A DNA stretch of 64,000 nt from contig NZ_CP034539.1 of NCBI RefSeq assembly GCF_003963535.1, positions 6,262,001 to 6,326,000 of the forward strand, read 5' to 3'. A program made the position numbers and the translations under genes. The notes under the pieces were generated by a model. It was given only the letters and a program-made list of their open reading frames with translations. It ran no database searches and was not told the origin of the DNA. Below, piece by piece: positions 32,763 through 42,355 of the stretch (position 1 is the first letter of the stretch; the number at the start of each line of letters is the position of its first letter). The stretch comes from Streptomyces cyaneochromogenes. Lineage in GTDB: Bacteria; Actinomycetota; Actinomycetes; Streptomycetales; Streptomycetaceae.

Positions 32763-35700
32763 GTGAAAGTCCGATACGGGAGAATAATCTCCTGCCTTGT
32801 CGTTTCGGCGGTGGTGACAACCGCGCTTCCGCAACTCGCTTACGCCGCACCCGCGGTGGCGAATTCCGGCGATGACGGCAAGGGCGTCATCGACTCGGTC
32901 GCCGACTGGTTCGGCGACGACGAGGGCGACGACAAGCCTCCGTCGCACGACGAGTTGGAGGTGGCCGACCGGCAGAAGCTGCCGAAGGGGAAGGCCGCTC
33001 CGAAGGCGAAGCGGGTCAAGGAGCTGACGGGCAAGCGCACGGCGAACGCGCGGTTCTGGCAGTTGTCCGACGGCCGGGTGGAGGCGGAGCTGTCGGCAGT
33101 GCCGACCTCCTACCGTTCCGGCACGGGCAAGAAGGCGGACTGGAAGTCGATCGACACGACGGTCCGTGACTCGAAGGCGAAGGGTTTCGAGTTCGCCAAC
33201 ACCACGAACAACGGGCGCAGTTGGTTCAGCGACGACGCCGACCGGCTGGTCAAGTTCCGCGCGCCGGACGGCCGTACCGTCACCCTCGGTCTGGACGGAG
33301 CGGACAAGGCTCTCGCCCCGAAGGCCAAGGGCTCCACGGTCACGTACGAGAACGCGGTGCACGGCGCGGATCTGGAGTACGTGGTCGGTCCGGGCCGGGT
33401 GAAGGAGAACATCGTCCTGGCCGAACGGCCGGACGGGCCGCTGAAGTTCACGTTCACGCTGGACACCGACGGTCTGATGCCGAAGGCGCGTAAGGACGGC
33501 TCCGTCGCGCTGTACGGTGCGCTGCCGAACACGCCGGTGATGGTGATTCCGGCGCCGTACATGACGGACGCGAAGAAGGCGGACGCTTCCGTCTTCGGGC
33601 GGACCTACAGCACGAAGGTCACGCAGAAGCTGACCCGGGACGGCAAGTCCTGGAAGCTGACGGTGACTCCGGACGCGAAGTGGCTGGCGGCGAAGGAGCG
33701 TCAGTACCCGGTCGTCATCGACCCGACGATCACGATCGCGCCGACGCCGTCGCAGTCCCAGGACACGATGGTGCTGTCGGACCAGCCGACGACCAACTTC
33801 AACACCTCCTGGAAGCTGTCCGCGGGCCGCACGTCGAGCACGGCGAACTCCCGCTCGCTGATCAAGTTCCCGCTGAGCGAGATCCCGTCGGGCACGAACA
33901 TCGACTCCGCGCGGCTGGAGATGTACTTCGACCAGGCGCACACCACGGGCGGCACCGACGCGACGATCGGTGTCTACCGGGCCACGGGTGCCTGGGACGA
34001 GACGACGGCGACGTGGAACAACACCAGCTCGCTGGCGGGTGAGCTGTCCGGTACCAGCGTGCAGGTGGACGACGGCGACGCGGGTACGACGGCCGCGACC
34101 GGCTCCTGGCCGACGTCGGGTTCGTCGCTGGCGCAGTACGGGATCGGCAGCGACTACCGGTTCAACAAGGACACGGTGGCCGGGGACAGCTACACCTGGC
34201 AGCCGAACCTGCCGGAGACTGCCTCCTACCGGGTCGACGTGCACTACGTGGCCGCCACCGACCGGGCCACCAACGCGCCCTACACGGTGACCGGCCAGGA
34301 CGGCGCGGCCACCTACACCGTCAATCAGCAGTCCGGCACCAACGGGGTGTGGGCGTCGCTGAACGGCGGCTCGCAGATCGACTTCAACAAGGGAACGGCC
34401 GGCAAGGTCGCCCTCGGCGACGGACCGGCGTCCTCGACGACGTCGGTGATCGCGGACGCGGTGCGCTGGGTGAACCCGGCGTCGATCGTGAAGAACGCCG
34501 GTGAGTACAGCCAGTGGCACAAGTTCCCGGTGACCGACACCGTGCAGCAGTGGCTGGACGGCACCTCGGTCAACAACGGCTTCGTGCTGAAGTCGACGAA
34601 CGAGACGTCCGGCGCGCTGGGCGGTCCGCGTTACGAAGCCGGTGACGGCGACTACGGCGGTGAGACGTCGACGATCCCGCGGCTGACGGTGACGTACGGC
34701 AAGGTCGGAACGACGCTGAACTCGCCGACCGTGGTGCACGGCACCGGTCCGGAGCTGAGCTGGAAGGCGTACTCCAACAGCACCGGTGACCCGGACCTGG
34801 ACATCGCCGAGTACCAGTTGCACCGCTCCACGCAGCAGGTGTTCACGCCGTCGGCGGCCACCCTGGTGGCACCGATCGCCAAGACCGTGACGGCCTACAC
34901 CGACACCACCGCCGTACCGACCCCGGACTCCTCCTCGGTGGAGATCGGCAAGTCGTACTACTACCAGCTCGCGGTCAAGACCTCGGACGGGCAGCTGCTC
35001 GGCTCGCCCACCCGCACCGTCGGCATCCCCAAGGCCGGCCGCACCATGCGGCTGATCCAGGGCACCGCGGCCTCGGTGGCCGACACCACGCTGTCGTCGG
35101 CGACACCGAGCACCAACCTGGACACCATCAGCCGGGACGGTGTGGGCCAGAAGTGGCTCAGCGTGGGCAACAACACGCCCACCAGCACCACCGAGAAGAC
35201 CCGTGCGGTGATGAAGTTCCCCACCACCGCGGTCCCGACCACGGCCACGGTGCTGGAGTCGCGGCTGTTCATGTGGGGCGCGGAGACCACCACCAAGACC
35301 AACGGCGCGATCTATGAACTGCACGGTCTGACCAGGGACTTCACCGAGACCCAGGCGACCTGGAACAGCGCCGCCACCGGCACGGCGTGGACGACGGCGG
35401 GCGGCGACTTCTCCGCCACCGTCTCCGACACCGTCGCCTCCGTCTCGGACGTGGGCCGGCACTGGTGGGACGCCACGTCGCTGACCCAGGGCTGGACCAA
35501 GACCCCGTCGTCCAACAAGGGCGCGATGGTCAAGCTGAAGGACGAGACGTCCACCGGTCCGCAGGAGCAGACGGTGTTCCTGGCCTCGGAGGCCGCCGAC
35601 CAGCAGATCGGCCCGCTGCTGCGGGTGATCTACGTCGACTCCACCACCGAGGACACCTACTACGCGCCGCAGACCCCGGCCCGGATGACCCCGAACTCGA

Positions 35701-38700
35701 CCTACACGGTCCAGTTCACGGTCACCAACACCACCTCGAGTGCGTGGGCGAGCGGTGAGCGGGTGCTGTCGTACACCTGGAAGCTCCCGGACGGCACGGA
35801 CGTGACGAACGGCGGCAACCAGGCCTCGACGGCGATTCCGGCTCTGTCGCCGGGCTCGTCGGCGACGATCCAGGCGCAGGTCAAGACGCCGATCAACTCC
35901 GACTCGGGCAACAAGCGCACCGAGTACGTGCTCGGCTGGGACGTCAAGAAGGTCTCCGACGGCAGCTGGCTGTCCGCCGGAACCGGCGGCATCCCGGCTC
36001 TGAAGCAGAACGTGGCGGTCGAGGACCCGACCTCCGACCGTCTGGGTCTGGAGAAGTTCTACTCCTACACCGGCAAGAACACCGGTGCCGGCTCCACGGT
36101 GATGAACAACCTCGCCTCCGGCAACAGCGTCTGGTCCTACAACGCGTTCGCCAACCCGGGGCGCGGGCTGAACACCTTCGCGCGGTTCGCCTACAACTCC
36201 CTCGACACCAGCGACACCGTCTCCGGTGCGGGCTGGTCGGCGCAGCTGGCGGGCCCGATCCGGTTGGGCTCCTCGCTGGACTTCCACCCCAACCCGAACG
36301 CCAACGCGACCGAGATCCGGCTGCCCGACGGTGACGGCACCACGCACGTCTTCCGCAAGCAGGCCGACAGCACCTGGAAGGCCCCGGCGGGCGTCCACTA
36401 CAAGGTCACGATGAAGGCGGGCCTGGACTGCACGCCGACCAAGGACCCGATTCCGGACGCCTGGACCATGCTGCGTCCGGACGGCACGCGCTTCCTCTTC
36501 GGCTGCGACGGCTACCTGACGTCGATCGTGGACCGCAACGGGAACACGCAGACGTACACGTACGAGGAGCGCAGGTCCAACAACAAGCCGACCAAGTTCC
36601 TCAAGTACGTCACCGACCCGTCCGGCCGGCAGTCGCTGGCGGTCGACTACTACGACAAGGCCGAGGCACCCTTCCCGAAGGTCGAGGACCATGTCCAGTC
36701 GATGACGGACATCTCGGGCAGGAAGATCACCTTCGAGTACTCGGACCAGGCGCTGCTGACGAAGCTGACCGATGGTGTGGGCTCTTCCCAGCCGAAGGTG
36801 TTCGGCTTCACCTACGACGCCACCCAGGGCAAGAAGAACGTCAAGCTCGTCAAGGTCACCGACCCGCGCAACAACGACACGAACCTGGAGTACTACGCCC
36901 CGCAGGCGGGTGACGACCCGAAGTACCACTGGTGGACGAAGACCGTCACGGACCGCCTCCAGGGCAGCACCGGTTTCGCCTACGCGGTGAACACCACGAA
37001 CACCAACTTCACCGACACCACGGTCACCGACGCCGAGACGAACCAGACGAAGTACGTCACCGACGACTTCGCCCGCCCGGTCCAGGCGACCAACGCCAAG
37101 TCCCAGACCACCAAGATGAGCTGGGACGCCGACAACAACGTCACGTATCTGGAGGAGGACAACGGCGCCAAGACCGCGTACTGCTACGACCAGAAGACGG
37201 GCTACCCGCTCTGGCAGCGCGACGCGGAGAACAACAAGTCCGGCGTCCCGCCGGCGTCCGACTGCGCTCCGGGCACCTACCCGACGAACGCGGTCAAGTA
37301 CGAGTACCAGACGCGTGCCGACGGCTACTCCGCCGACCTGTTCCGCAAGACCTCGCCACAGGGCCGCCAGTGGCAGTTCGGCTATGACACCTTCGGCAAC
37401 CTGAAGACGGTCACCGACCCGAAGGGCGTCGCGACCGCGACGGCCGGCGACTACACGCTCAACTACGAGTACGACGCCTACGGCCAGCTGACCAAGGCGA
37501 CCGACGCCAACGGCAACCCGACCACGAACAGCGACTTCGGTCCGACGGGCTACCCGAGGACGATCACCGACGCGCTGGGCAAGGCGACGACGTACGTGTA
37601 CGACGAGCGCGGCCAGGTCCGGGAGGTCACCAACACCCTCGGCAAGAAGACCACGCAGACGTACGACACGTTCGGGCGTCCGCTGGTCACGACCGCGCCC
37701 AAGGACCAGAACGCCGGTCTGCTGATCACCACTCCGGCGCCGGAGTACGACGCCAACGACAACATCACCAAGTCGACGGCGCCCAACGGCGCGGTGTCCA
37801 CGGCCGTCTACGACGCCGCCGACCAGGTCACCTCGGCGACGGCACCGGCCAACAACCAGACCGATCCGCGCAGGACGGCCTACACCTACGACAAGGTCGG
37901 CAACCTCAAGACGACGACCGAGCCCAAGGGCACGCTGACCACGTCGGACCTGACCGACTACGTCACCACCCACCACTACGACGCGATCTACCAGCTCACG
38001 TCCGTGGTGAACGCCAAGGGCGACAAGATCTCCTACGAGTACGACAACGTCGGCAACCTCGTGACGGTGATCGACCCCAAGAAGACCGCCACGGCGGACA
38101 CCACCGACTACACGACCAAGACCGCCCATGACCTGAACCACCGGGTCACCCAGGTCACGGACGCGGCCGGCAAGATCGCCAAGCAGACCTACGACAAGGA
38201 CTCGCTGGTCGTCACGAAGACCGACAAGGAGAACAACACCACCACCATCACCTACGACGAGCGCGGCAAGCCCGTCGAGGTCAAGGTCCCGTACGAGGGC
38301 ACCACGACCCGCTCGACGAAGTACGAGTACGACCAGGTGGGCAACACCACCCGGGTGATCACCCCGCGTGGTGTGGCGACGGCCAACGCGGACGACTTCG
38401 CGGTGCGCACGACGTACGACGAACTGAACCGCCCCAAGCGGAAGTACCAGCCGTACGACCCGAACGACACCCGCTACAACCGCACGGACGTCTACACGGA
38501 GATCACCTACGACGAGGTGGGCCGGGTCGCCAAGACCTCGCTGCCGCCGTCCGACGGGCAGACCGTCCGTAATGACACCACCTACGAGTACTTCGACAAC
38601 GGCTGGGTGAAGAAGTCCACGGACCCGTGGGCCATCGCCGCCAGCTACGACTACACCGACCTGGGCCAGCAGAAGGCCCGCACGCTGACCTCGGCGGGCG

Positions 38701-41384
38701 GTTCCTCCGACCGGACCATGACGTGGTCGTACTACACGGACGGCTCGTTGAAGACGAAGTCGGACGACGGTGTGCCGGTGGGCAAGTCGGTGGTCCTGGT
38801 GGACAACTCCGACACCCAGCACACCTCTACGACCGGCACCTGGGCGACCGGCAACATCACCGACCAGCAGGGCTACAACCACCGCACCCACGCGGCGGGC
38901 ACCGGCACGGACGCCTTCACGTGGACGCTCAACATCCCCAAGGACGGCACCTACACCGCATATGTGAAGTACCCGCAGGTGACGGGCGCGGCGACCGGGG
39001 CGAAGTACACCCTGTCGCAGGGCACCACCACCCACCCGTCGGTGACCAAGGACCAGAACGCGGCCACCGGCACCTGGGTCTCGCTCGGCAGCTACAGCCT
39101 CAAGCAGGGCAACGACGCCAAGCTGAAGCTGGAGCAGAGCAGCACGGGCATCGCCGTGGCCGACGGCGTCAAGCTGGTGCGTGACACCACCGGCGAGACG
39201 GACAGCGAGAAGAAGGCCTTCACCTACGAGTACGACGTCAACGGCAACCTGATCTCGGTGGACGACACCTCGTCCGGTGCCGCGATCGACGACTACACGG
39301 TCGCCTACACCGGGCTGAACCAGGTGCAGAAGGTGACCGAGTCGCTGGCCGGGCAGGAGAAGAAGGCCACGACGTACACGTACGACACCAACGGGCAGCC
39401 GGAGACGGTGACCCACCCGGCGCAGTACTCCGCCTACACCTACGACCTGCGGAGCCTGGTGAAGACGGTGTCGGTCGGCAAGACGCCCACCGACTCCTCG
39501 CCGAAGGTGACGTCGTACACCTACACCGACCGCGGCCAGAAGCTGAAGGAGACCAAGGCCAACGGCAACACCGTCGACCACACGTACTTCCTCAACGGTG
39601 CGCTGAAGTCGACCACGGAGAAGAAGGGCAACGGCACGCTCGTCGCCTCGCACACCTACGCCTATGACGCCAACGGCAACAAGGCGCAGGACGTGGCGAA
39701 GAAGATGAACGCCGACAACCACGCGGCCTACCTGGAGTCGACGACGAACTACAGCTACGACCCCGTCAACCGCCTCTCCCAGGCGGTCAAGACCGGCAAC
39801 GGCGCGACCACGGAGACGTACGTCCACGACGACAACGCCAACGTCATCAGGCAGACGGTCAAGGACGTCGAGTCGATCTTCTCCTACGACCGCAACCGGC
39901 TGCTGACGGCGACCACGTCGGGCGTCACGGCCAACTACAACTACGACCCCTTCGGCCGCCAGGAGTCGGTGACCGCCGACGGCAAGGTGATCGAGCGGAG
40001 CGTGTACGACGGCTTCGACCACGTCGTGGAGTCCCAGAAGATGGACTCGACGGGCGCGACGAAGACGACCAAGTACACCTTCGACCCGCTCGACCGCACC
40101 AAGTCGAAGACCGCCGACGGCAAGACCACCGACTTCACCTACCTCGGCATGTCCGGCGAGGTGCTGACGGAGGAGGTCGCCGGACAGCTGACCAAGTCGT
40201 ACCAGTACAGCCCGTGGGGTGAGCGCCTGTCCCAGGTGACGCACAACACGGACGGCACGACCGAGTCCGGCTACTACGGCTACAACAGCCATTTGGACGT
40301 CGAGACTGTCACCGACAGCAACGGTGACACCGAGGCGACCTACGGCTACACGGCCTACGGCGCGAACGACACCTCGGAGTTCACGGGTGCCGACAAGCCT
40401 GACGCCGCCGACCCGACGAAGGAGCCGTACAACCCCTACCGCTTCAACGCCAAGCGCTGGGACGTGTCCTCGGGCACGTACGACATGGGCTTCCGTGACT
40501 ACAACCCGGGGCTGAACCGCTTCACCACCCGGGACATGTACAACGGCGCCCTGGCCGACATGAACCTCGGCGTGGATCCGTTCACCGGCAACCGGTACGC
40601 GTTCGGCGGGGGCAACCCGACGAACCGGATCGAGTACGACGGTCATCAGTCCATCGAGTGCGCCACCGGTGTCTACACCGAATGCCGCAACGGTGTGCCG
40701 ACCGAGGACTCGGTCTACCACCCGGAGCGGGTGGAGCAGGGGCCGTCGACCGCGCAGATCGTCGACACCTGGATCGCGGAGAAGGTCGCCTCGCCGATCC
40801 CCGAGGCGTTCCTCGACGACCTCGGTGCCCGTGACCAGGCTCGCGTCATCGCATGGAACGCGGGGCTGCAGGACGTGTCCACCACGATCCGGCAGCTGAA
40901 CCAGTACGTCACGCCGACCATGGCCACGCTGGAGGTCTTCGCCGACGCCCGCAAGCAGTTCAAGGATTGGGAGAAGTCCGACGATCCCACCTTGAAGAAG
41001 ATGGGCCAGCGGGGCACCGCGTTCATGGAGAGCTCCAAGGCCGCCAAGTGGGTGGGCGCCGCCGCCGACACCAAGTCGTTCCGGGGCGCAGCCAAGGGCT
41101 CGGCCGCTCTGGAGACCGTCGCGTCCTTCATCGACGAGGTACTCGGCGGTGAGGATGTGGTCACGGCGGCGGGGAAGTCGATCGTGCAGGGCAGCTTCGT
41201 CGGCGGTGGTACGGCGGCCGGTGCCTATGCCGGTCTCGCCTGTGGCCCTCTCGCTCCGGTCTGCGTGCCGGCGGGCGCCGCGGGCGGCGCCTGGATCGGC
41301 GGAGAGCTCGGCGGAATGCTGAATGGTCAACTCGAGGAATGGGGTGTCTGGGAGTGGACCGACGGTCTCACGAAGCACGACTGA
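32763..41384 (+). CDS. Secreted RHS/YD-repeat polymorphic protein
   Basis: 2873 residues from GTG 32763: basic n-region and signal peptide ending AYAAP (about residue 29). Domains by nucleotide position: a DNRLRE-type jelly-roll (about 33720-34060), a golvesin-like domain (34130-34480), a second DNRLRE (35040-35600), an immunoglobulin-like domain (35650-35990), then dozens of RHS/YD repeats (36500-40400; many YDxxGNL-type units) interrupted by a second golvesin-like insert (38780-39200). The RHS core signature (YNPYRFNAKRWD...FRDYNPGLNRFTTRDMY...NRYAFGGGNPTN) ends near 40650. The last 240 residues are a variable tip with no recognised enzyme motif, ending in a Gly/Ala-rich stretch (GGGTAAGAYAGLACGPLAPV). 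RHS shells encase and deliver C-terminal toxins. A hairpin terminator follows. Confidence 0.93.
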   Translation: MKVRYGRIISCLVVSAVVTTALPQLAYAAPAVANSGDDGKGVIDSVADWFGDDEGDDKPPSHDELEVADRQKLPKGKAAPKAKRVKELTGKRTANARFWQLSDGRVEAELSAVPTSYRSGTGKKADWKSIDTTVRDSKAKGFEFANTTNNGRSWFSDDADRLVKFRAPDGRTVTLGLDGADKALAPKAKGSTVTYENAVHGADLEYVVGPGRVKENIVLAERPDGPLKFTFTLDTDGLMPKARKDGSVALYGALPNTPVMVIPAPYMTDAKKADASVFGRTYSTKVTQKLTRDGKSWKLTVTPDAKWLAAKERQYPVVIDPTITIAPTPSQSQDTMVLSDQPTTNFNTSWKLSAGRTSSTANSRSLIKFPLSEIPSGTNIDSARLEMYFDQAHTTGGTDATIGVYRATGAWDETTATWNNTSSLAGELSGTSVQVDDGDAGTTAATGSWPTSGSSLAQYGIGSDYRFNKDTVAGDSYTWQPNLPETASYRVDVHYVAATDRATNAPYTVTGQDGAATYTVNQQSGTNGVWASLNGGSQIDFNKGTAGKVALGDGPASSTTSVIADAVRWVNPASIVKNAGEYSQWHKFPVTDTVQQWLDGTSVNNGFVLKSTNETSGALGGPRYEAGDGDYGGETSTIPRLTVTYGKVGTTLNSPTVVHGTGPELSWKAYSNSTGDPDLDIAEYQLHRSTQQVFTPSAATLVAPIAKTVTAYTDTTAVPTPDSSSVEIGKSYYYQLAVKTSDGQLLGSPTRTVGIPKAGRTMRLIQGTAASVADTTLSSATPSTNLDTISRDGVGQKWLSVGNNTPTSTTEKTRAVMKFPTTAVPTTATVLESRLFMWGAETTTKTNGAIYELHGLTRDFTETQATWNSAATGTAWTTAGGDFSATVSDTVASVSDVGRHWWDATSLTQGWTKTPSSNKGAMVKLKDETSTGPQEQTVFLASEAADQQIGPLLRVIYVDSTTEDTYYAPQTPARMTPNSTYTVQFTVTNTTSSAWASGERVLSYTWKLPDGTDVTNGGNQASTAIPALSPGSSATIQAQVKTPINSDSGNKRTEYVLGWDVKKVSDGSWLSAGTGGIPALKQNVAVEDPTSDRLGLEKFYSYTGKNTGAGSTVMNNLASGNSVWSYNAFANPGRGLNTFARFAYNSLDTSDTVSGAGWSAQLAGPIRLGSSLDFHPNPNANATEIRLPDGDGTTHVFRKQADSTWKAPAGVHYKVTMKAGLDCTPTKDPIPDAWTMLRPDGTRFLFGCDGYLTSIVDRNGNTQTYTYEERRSNNKPTKFLKYVTDPSGRQSLAVDYYDKAEAPFPKVEDHVQSMTDISGRKITFEYSDQALLTKLTDGVGSSQPKVFGFTYDATQGKKNVKLVKVTDPRNNDTNLEYYAPQAGDDPKYHWWTKTVTDRLQGSTGFAYAVNTTNTNFTDTTVTDAETNQTKYVTDDFARPVQATNAKSQTTKMSWDADNNVTYLEEDNGAKTAYCYDQKTGYPLWQRDAENNKSGVPPASDCAPGTYPTNAVKYEYQTRADGYSADLFRKTSPQGRQWQFGYDTFGNLKTVTDPKGVATATAGDYTLNYEYDAYGQLTKATDANGNPTTNSDFGPTGYPRTITDALGKATTYVYDERGQVREVTNTLGKKTTQTYDTFGRPLVTTAPKDQNAGLLITTPAPEYDANDNITKSTAPNGAVSTAVYDAADQVTSATAPANNQTDPRRTAYTYDKVGNLKTTTEPKGTLTTSDLTDYVTTHHYDAIYQLTSVVNAKGDKISYEYDNVGNLVTVIDPKKTATADTTDYTTKTAHDLNHRVTQVTDAAGKIAKQTYDKDSLVVTKTDKENNTTTITYDERGKPVEVKVPYEGTTTRSTKYEYDQVGNTTRVITPRGVATANADDFAVRTTYDELNRPKRKYQPYDPNDTRYNRTDVYTEITYDEVGRVAKTSLPPSDGQTVRNDTTYEYFDNGWVKKSTDPWAIAASYDYTDLGQQKARTLTSAGGSSDRTMTWSYYTDGSLKTKSDDGVPVGKSVVLVDNSDTQHTSTTGTWATGNITDQQGYNHRTHAAGTGTDAFTWTLNIPKDGTYTAYVKYPQVTGAATGAKYTLSQGTTTHPSVTKDQNAATGTWVSLGSYSLKQGNDAKLKLEQSSTGIAVADGVKLVRDTTGETDSEKKAFTYEYDVNGNLISVDDTSSGAAIDDYTVAYTGLNQVQKVTESLAGQEKKATTYTYDTNGQPETVTHPAQYSAYTYDLRSLVKTVSVGKTPTDSSPKVTSYTYTDRGQKLKETKANGNTVDHTYFLNGALKSTTEKKGNGTLVASHTYAYDANGNKAQDVAKKMNADNHAAYLESTTNYSYDPVNRLSQAVKTGNGATTETYVHDDNANVIRQTVKDVESIFSYDRNRLLTATTSGVTANYNYDPFGRQESVTADGKVIERSVYDGFDHVVESQKMDSTGATKTTKYTFDPLDRTKSKTADGKTTDFTYLGMSGEVLTEEVAGQLTKSYQYSPWGERLSQVTHNTDGTTESGYYGYNSHLDVETVTDSNGDTEATYGYTAYGANDTSEFTGADKPDAADPTKEPYNPYRFNAKRWDVSSGTYDMGFRDYNPGLNRFTTRDMYNGALADMNLGVDPFTGNRYAFGGGNPTNRIEYDGHQSIECATGVYTECRNGVPTEDSVYHPERVEQGPSTAQIVDTWIAEKVASPIPEAFLDDLGARDQARVIAWNAGLQDVSTTIRQLNQYVTPTMATLEVFADARKQFKDWEKSDDPTLKKMGQRGTAFMESSKAAKWVGAAADTKSFRGAAKGSAALETVASFIDEVLGGEDVVTAAGKSIVQGSFVGGGTAAGAYAGLACGPLAPVCVPAGAAGGAWIGGELGGMLNGQLEEWGVWEWTDGLTKHD
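40650..41384 (+). other. Variable C-terminal tip of the RHS protein (candidate toxin module)
   Basis: About 244 residues after the RHS core. Helical segments (FLDDLGARDQARVIAWNAG..., FADARKQFKDWEKS) lead to a glycine-zipper-like hydrophobic stretch (about 41200-41330, repeated GxxxG/A spacing) and the end LEEWGVWEWTDGLTKHD. Four cysteines are present. No HNH, deaminase, ADP-ribosyl-transferase or peptidase motif was seen. A membrane-inserting toxin is possible; this is inference. Confidence 0.5.
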
Positions 41385-41448
41385 TCATTTGATCGCCGCT
41401 CTCCGGAGAATTCCGGGAACTCCCGGGATTTCCCGGTGAATCAGGGAA

Positions 41449-41472
41449 CGGGCGGCCTGGAAAGGCCGCCCG
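41449..41472 (+). terminator. Hairpin terminator after the RHS gene
   Basis: CGGGCGGCCT, loop GGAA, AGGCCGCCCG: a perfect 10-base stem 65 bases after the RHS stop. It separates the giant gene from the RDD gene, which therefore probably has its own promoter. Confidence 0.85.
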
Positions 41473-41594
41473 TGTCCCCTTTGAGTCAAATGTCCATGGG
41501 GTGAGCGGGGAATGGATACTGATATAAACTCCGCGCCTGTTCGCCCCGTCCGTGGCCGAAGAAAAGGCTGCATGATCGAAAGCGTGAAAGAGAA

Positions 41595-42101
41595 ATGATC
41601 GGACGCATGTCATCGGGCGACGACCTCGGCCCGATCGAGCCCTACCCCTGGATGACGAGCGGATCCCGTTCGCAGCCCGGCTCGCCGGCCGACCCCCTGC
41701 GGCGGGCCTTCGCCCTGGCCATCGACATCGTCATCGCCGTCGTCGTCATCCTCGCGCCGCTGGTCGCCCTGGACCGCCTGCTCCCCGACACCGCAGGTGG
41801 CGTCTGGCTCTCCTCGGCCGCCCTGTGGTGCCTGGCCTTCCTGCTGCTGTACTCGCCCCTGAGCGTCTCCCGCCGGGGCGCCACGGTGGGTAAGCGGCTC
41901 CTCGGCATGGAAGTCGTCCGGGACGCCGACGGTGGACGCCTCTCCTATGGCGCCGCGCTGGTGCGCCACGTGAGCAATGTGGTGATGGCCGTGGTCCCGG
42001 TCTTCCTGATCGCCAACGGGTCGGCGGCCAACCTCAGCGCGAAAAAGCAGGGCCTGCACGACCGGCTGGTCGGCAGCAGGGTGGTCATGAGCGGCCGGTG
42101 A
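41595..42101 (+). CDS. RDD-family membrane protein
   Basis: 168 residues from ATG 41595 (GAAAGAGA before it; ATG 41607 also possible). The RDD signature is present: LRRAFALAIDIVIAVVVI, a second helix, then GATVGKRLLGMEVVRDADGGRLSYGAALVRHV and a last helix. Three membrane helices. RDD proteins are of unknown or varied function, some in transport. It lies directly downstream of the RHS gene, with its own upstream AT-rich stretch, which makes it a candidate immunity protein for the RHS tip, though RDD proteins are common elsewhere. Confidence 0.85.
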   Translation: MIGRMSSGDDLGPIEPYPWMTSGSRSQPGSPADPLRRAFALAIDIVIAVVVILAPLVALDRLLPDTAGGVWLSSAALWCLAFLLLYSPLSVSRRGATVGKRLLGMEVVRDADGGRLSYGAALVRHVSNVVMAVVPVFLIANGSAANLSAKKQGLHDRLVGSRVVMSGR

Positions 42102-42299
42102 TACGCACTCCGTCGCATTCGGATGTTTTTCTCGCGCGGCTTCACGCATAACCAGGGCGCCCCGCGCGAACGACGGCATTTCGCGTCCGTTGCACATGGG
42201 CCGCCACGGTGTTTTTCACCTCCGACACCCGCTGCCGAAAGGCGACTTGGCGCTTGCCGCATCCTCGCGAACGACGGATCGGCCGACGCCGCGGACATG

Positions 42300-42342
42300 A
42301 CTCGGCCGGGACCCCGTGCAGTGGGCGGGGTCCCGGCCGAGT
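42300..42342 (-). terminator. Strong hairpin terminator after the FG-GAP gene
   Basis: A perfect 17-base stem (ACTCGGCCGGGACCCCG and its reverse complement) with a 9-base loop, starting 13 bases past the FG-GAP stop. It may also end transcription of the convergent RDD gene. Confidence 0.88.
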
Positions 42343-42355
42343 GGGTGGAGCGGCG

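Noticed and set aside
32634..41378. A 2914-codon open frame on the minus strand, antisense to the RHS gene
   Set aside because: It encodes Arg/Val/Gly-rich text with no domains (RRRGRR, VVVGVGR style), as expected when GC-biased codons are read on the opposite strand. The plus strand has a signal peptide and clear RHS motifs.
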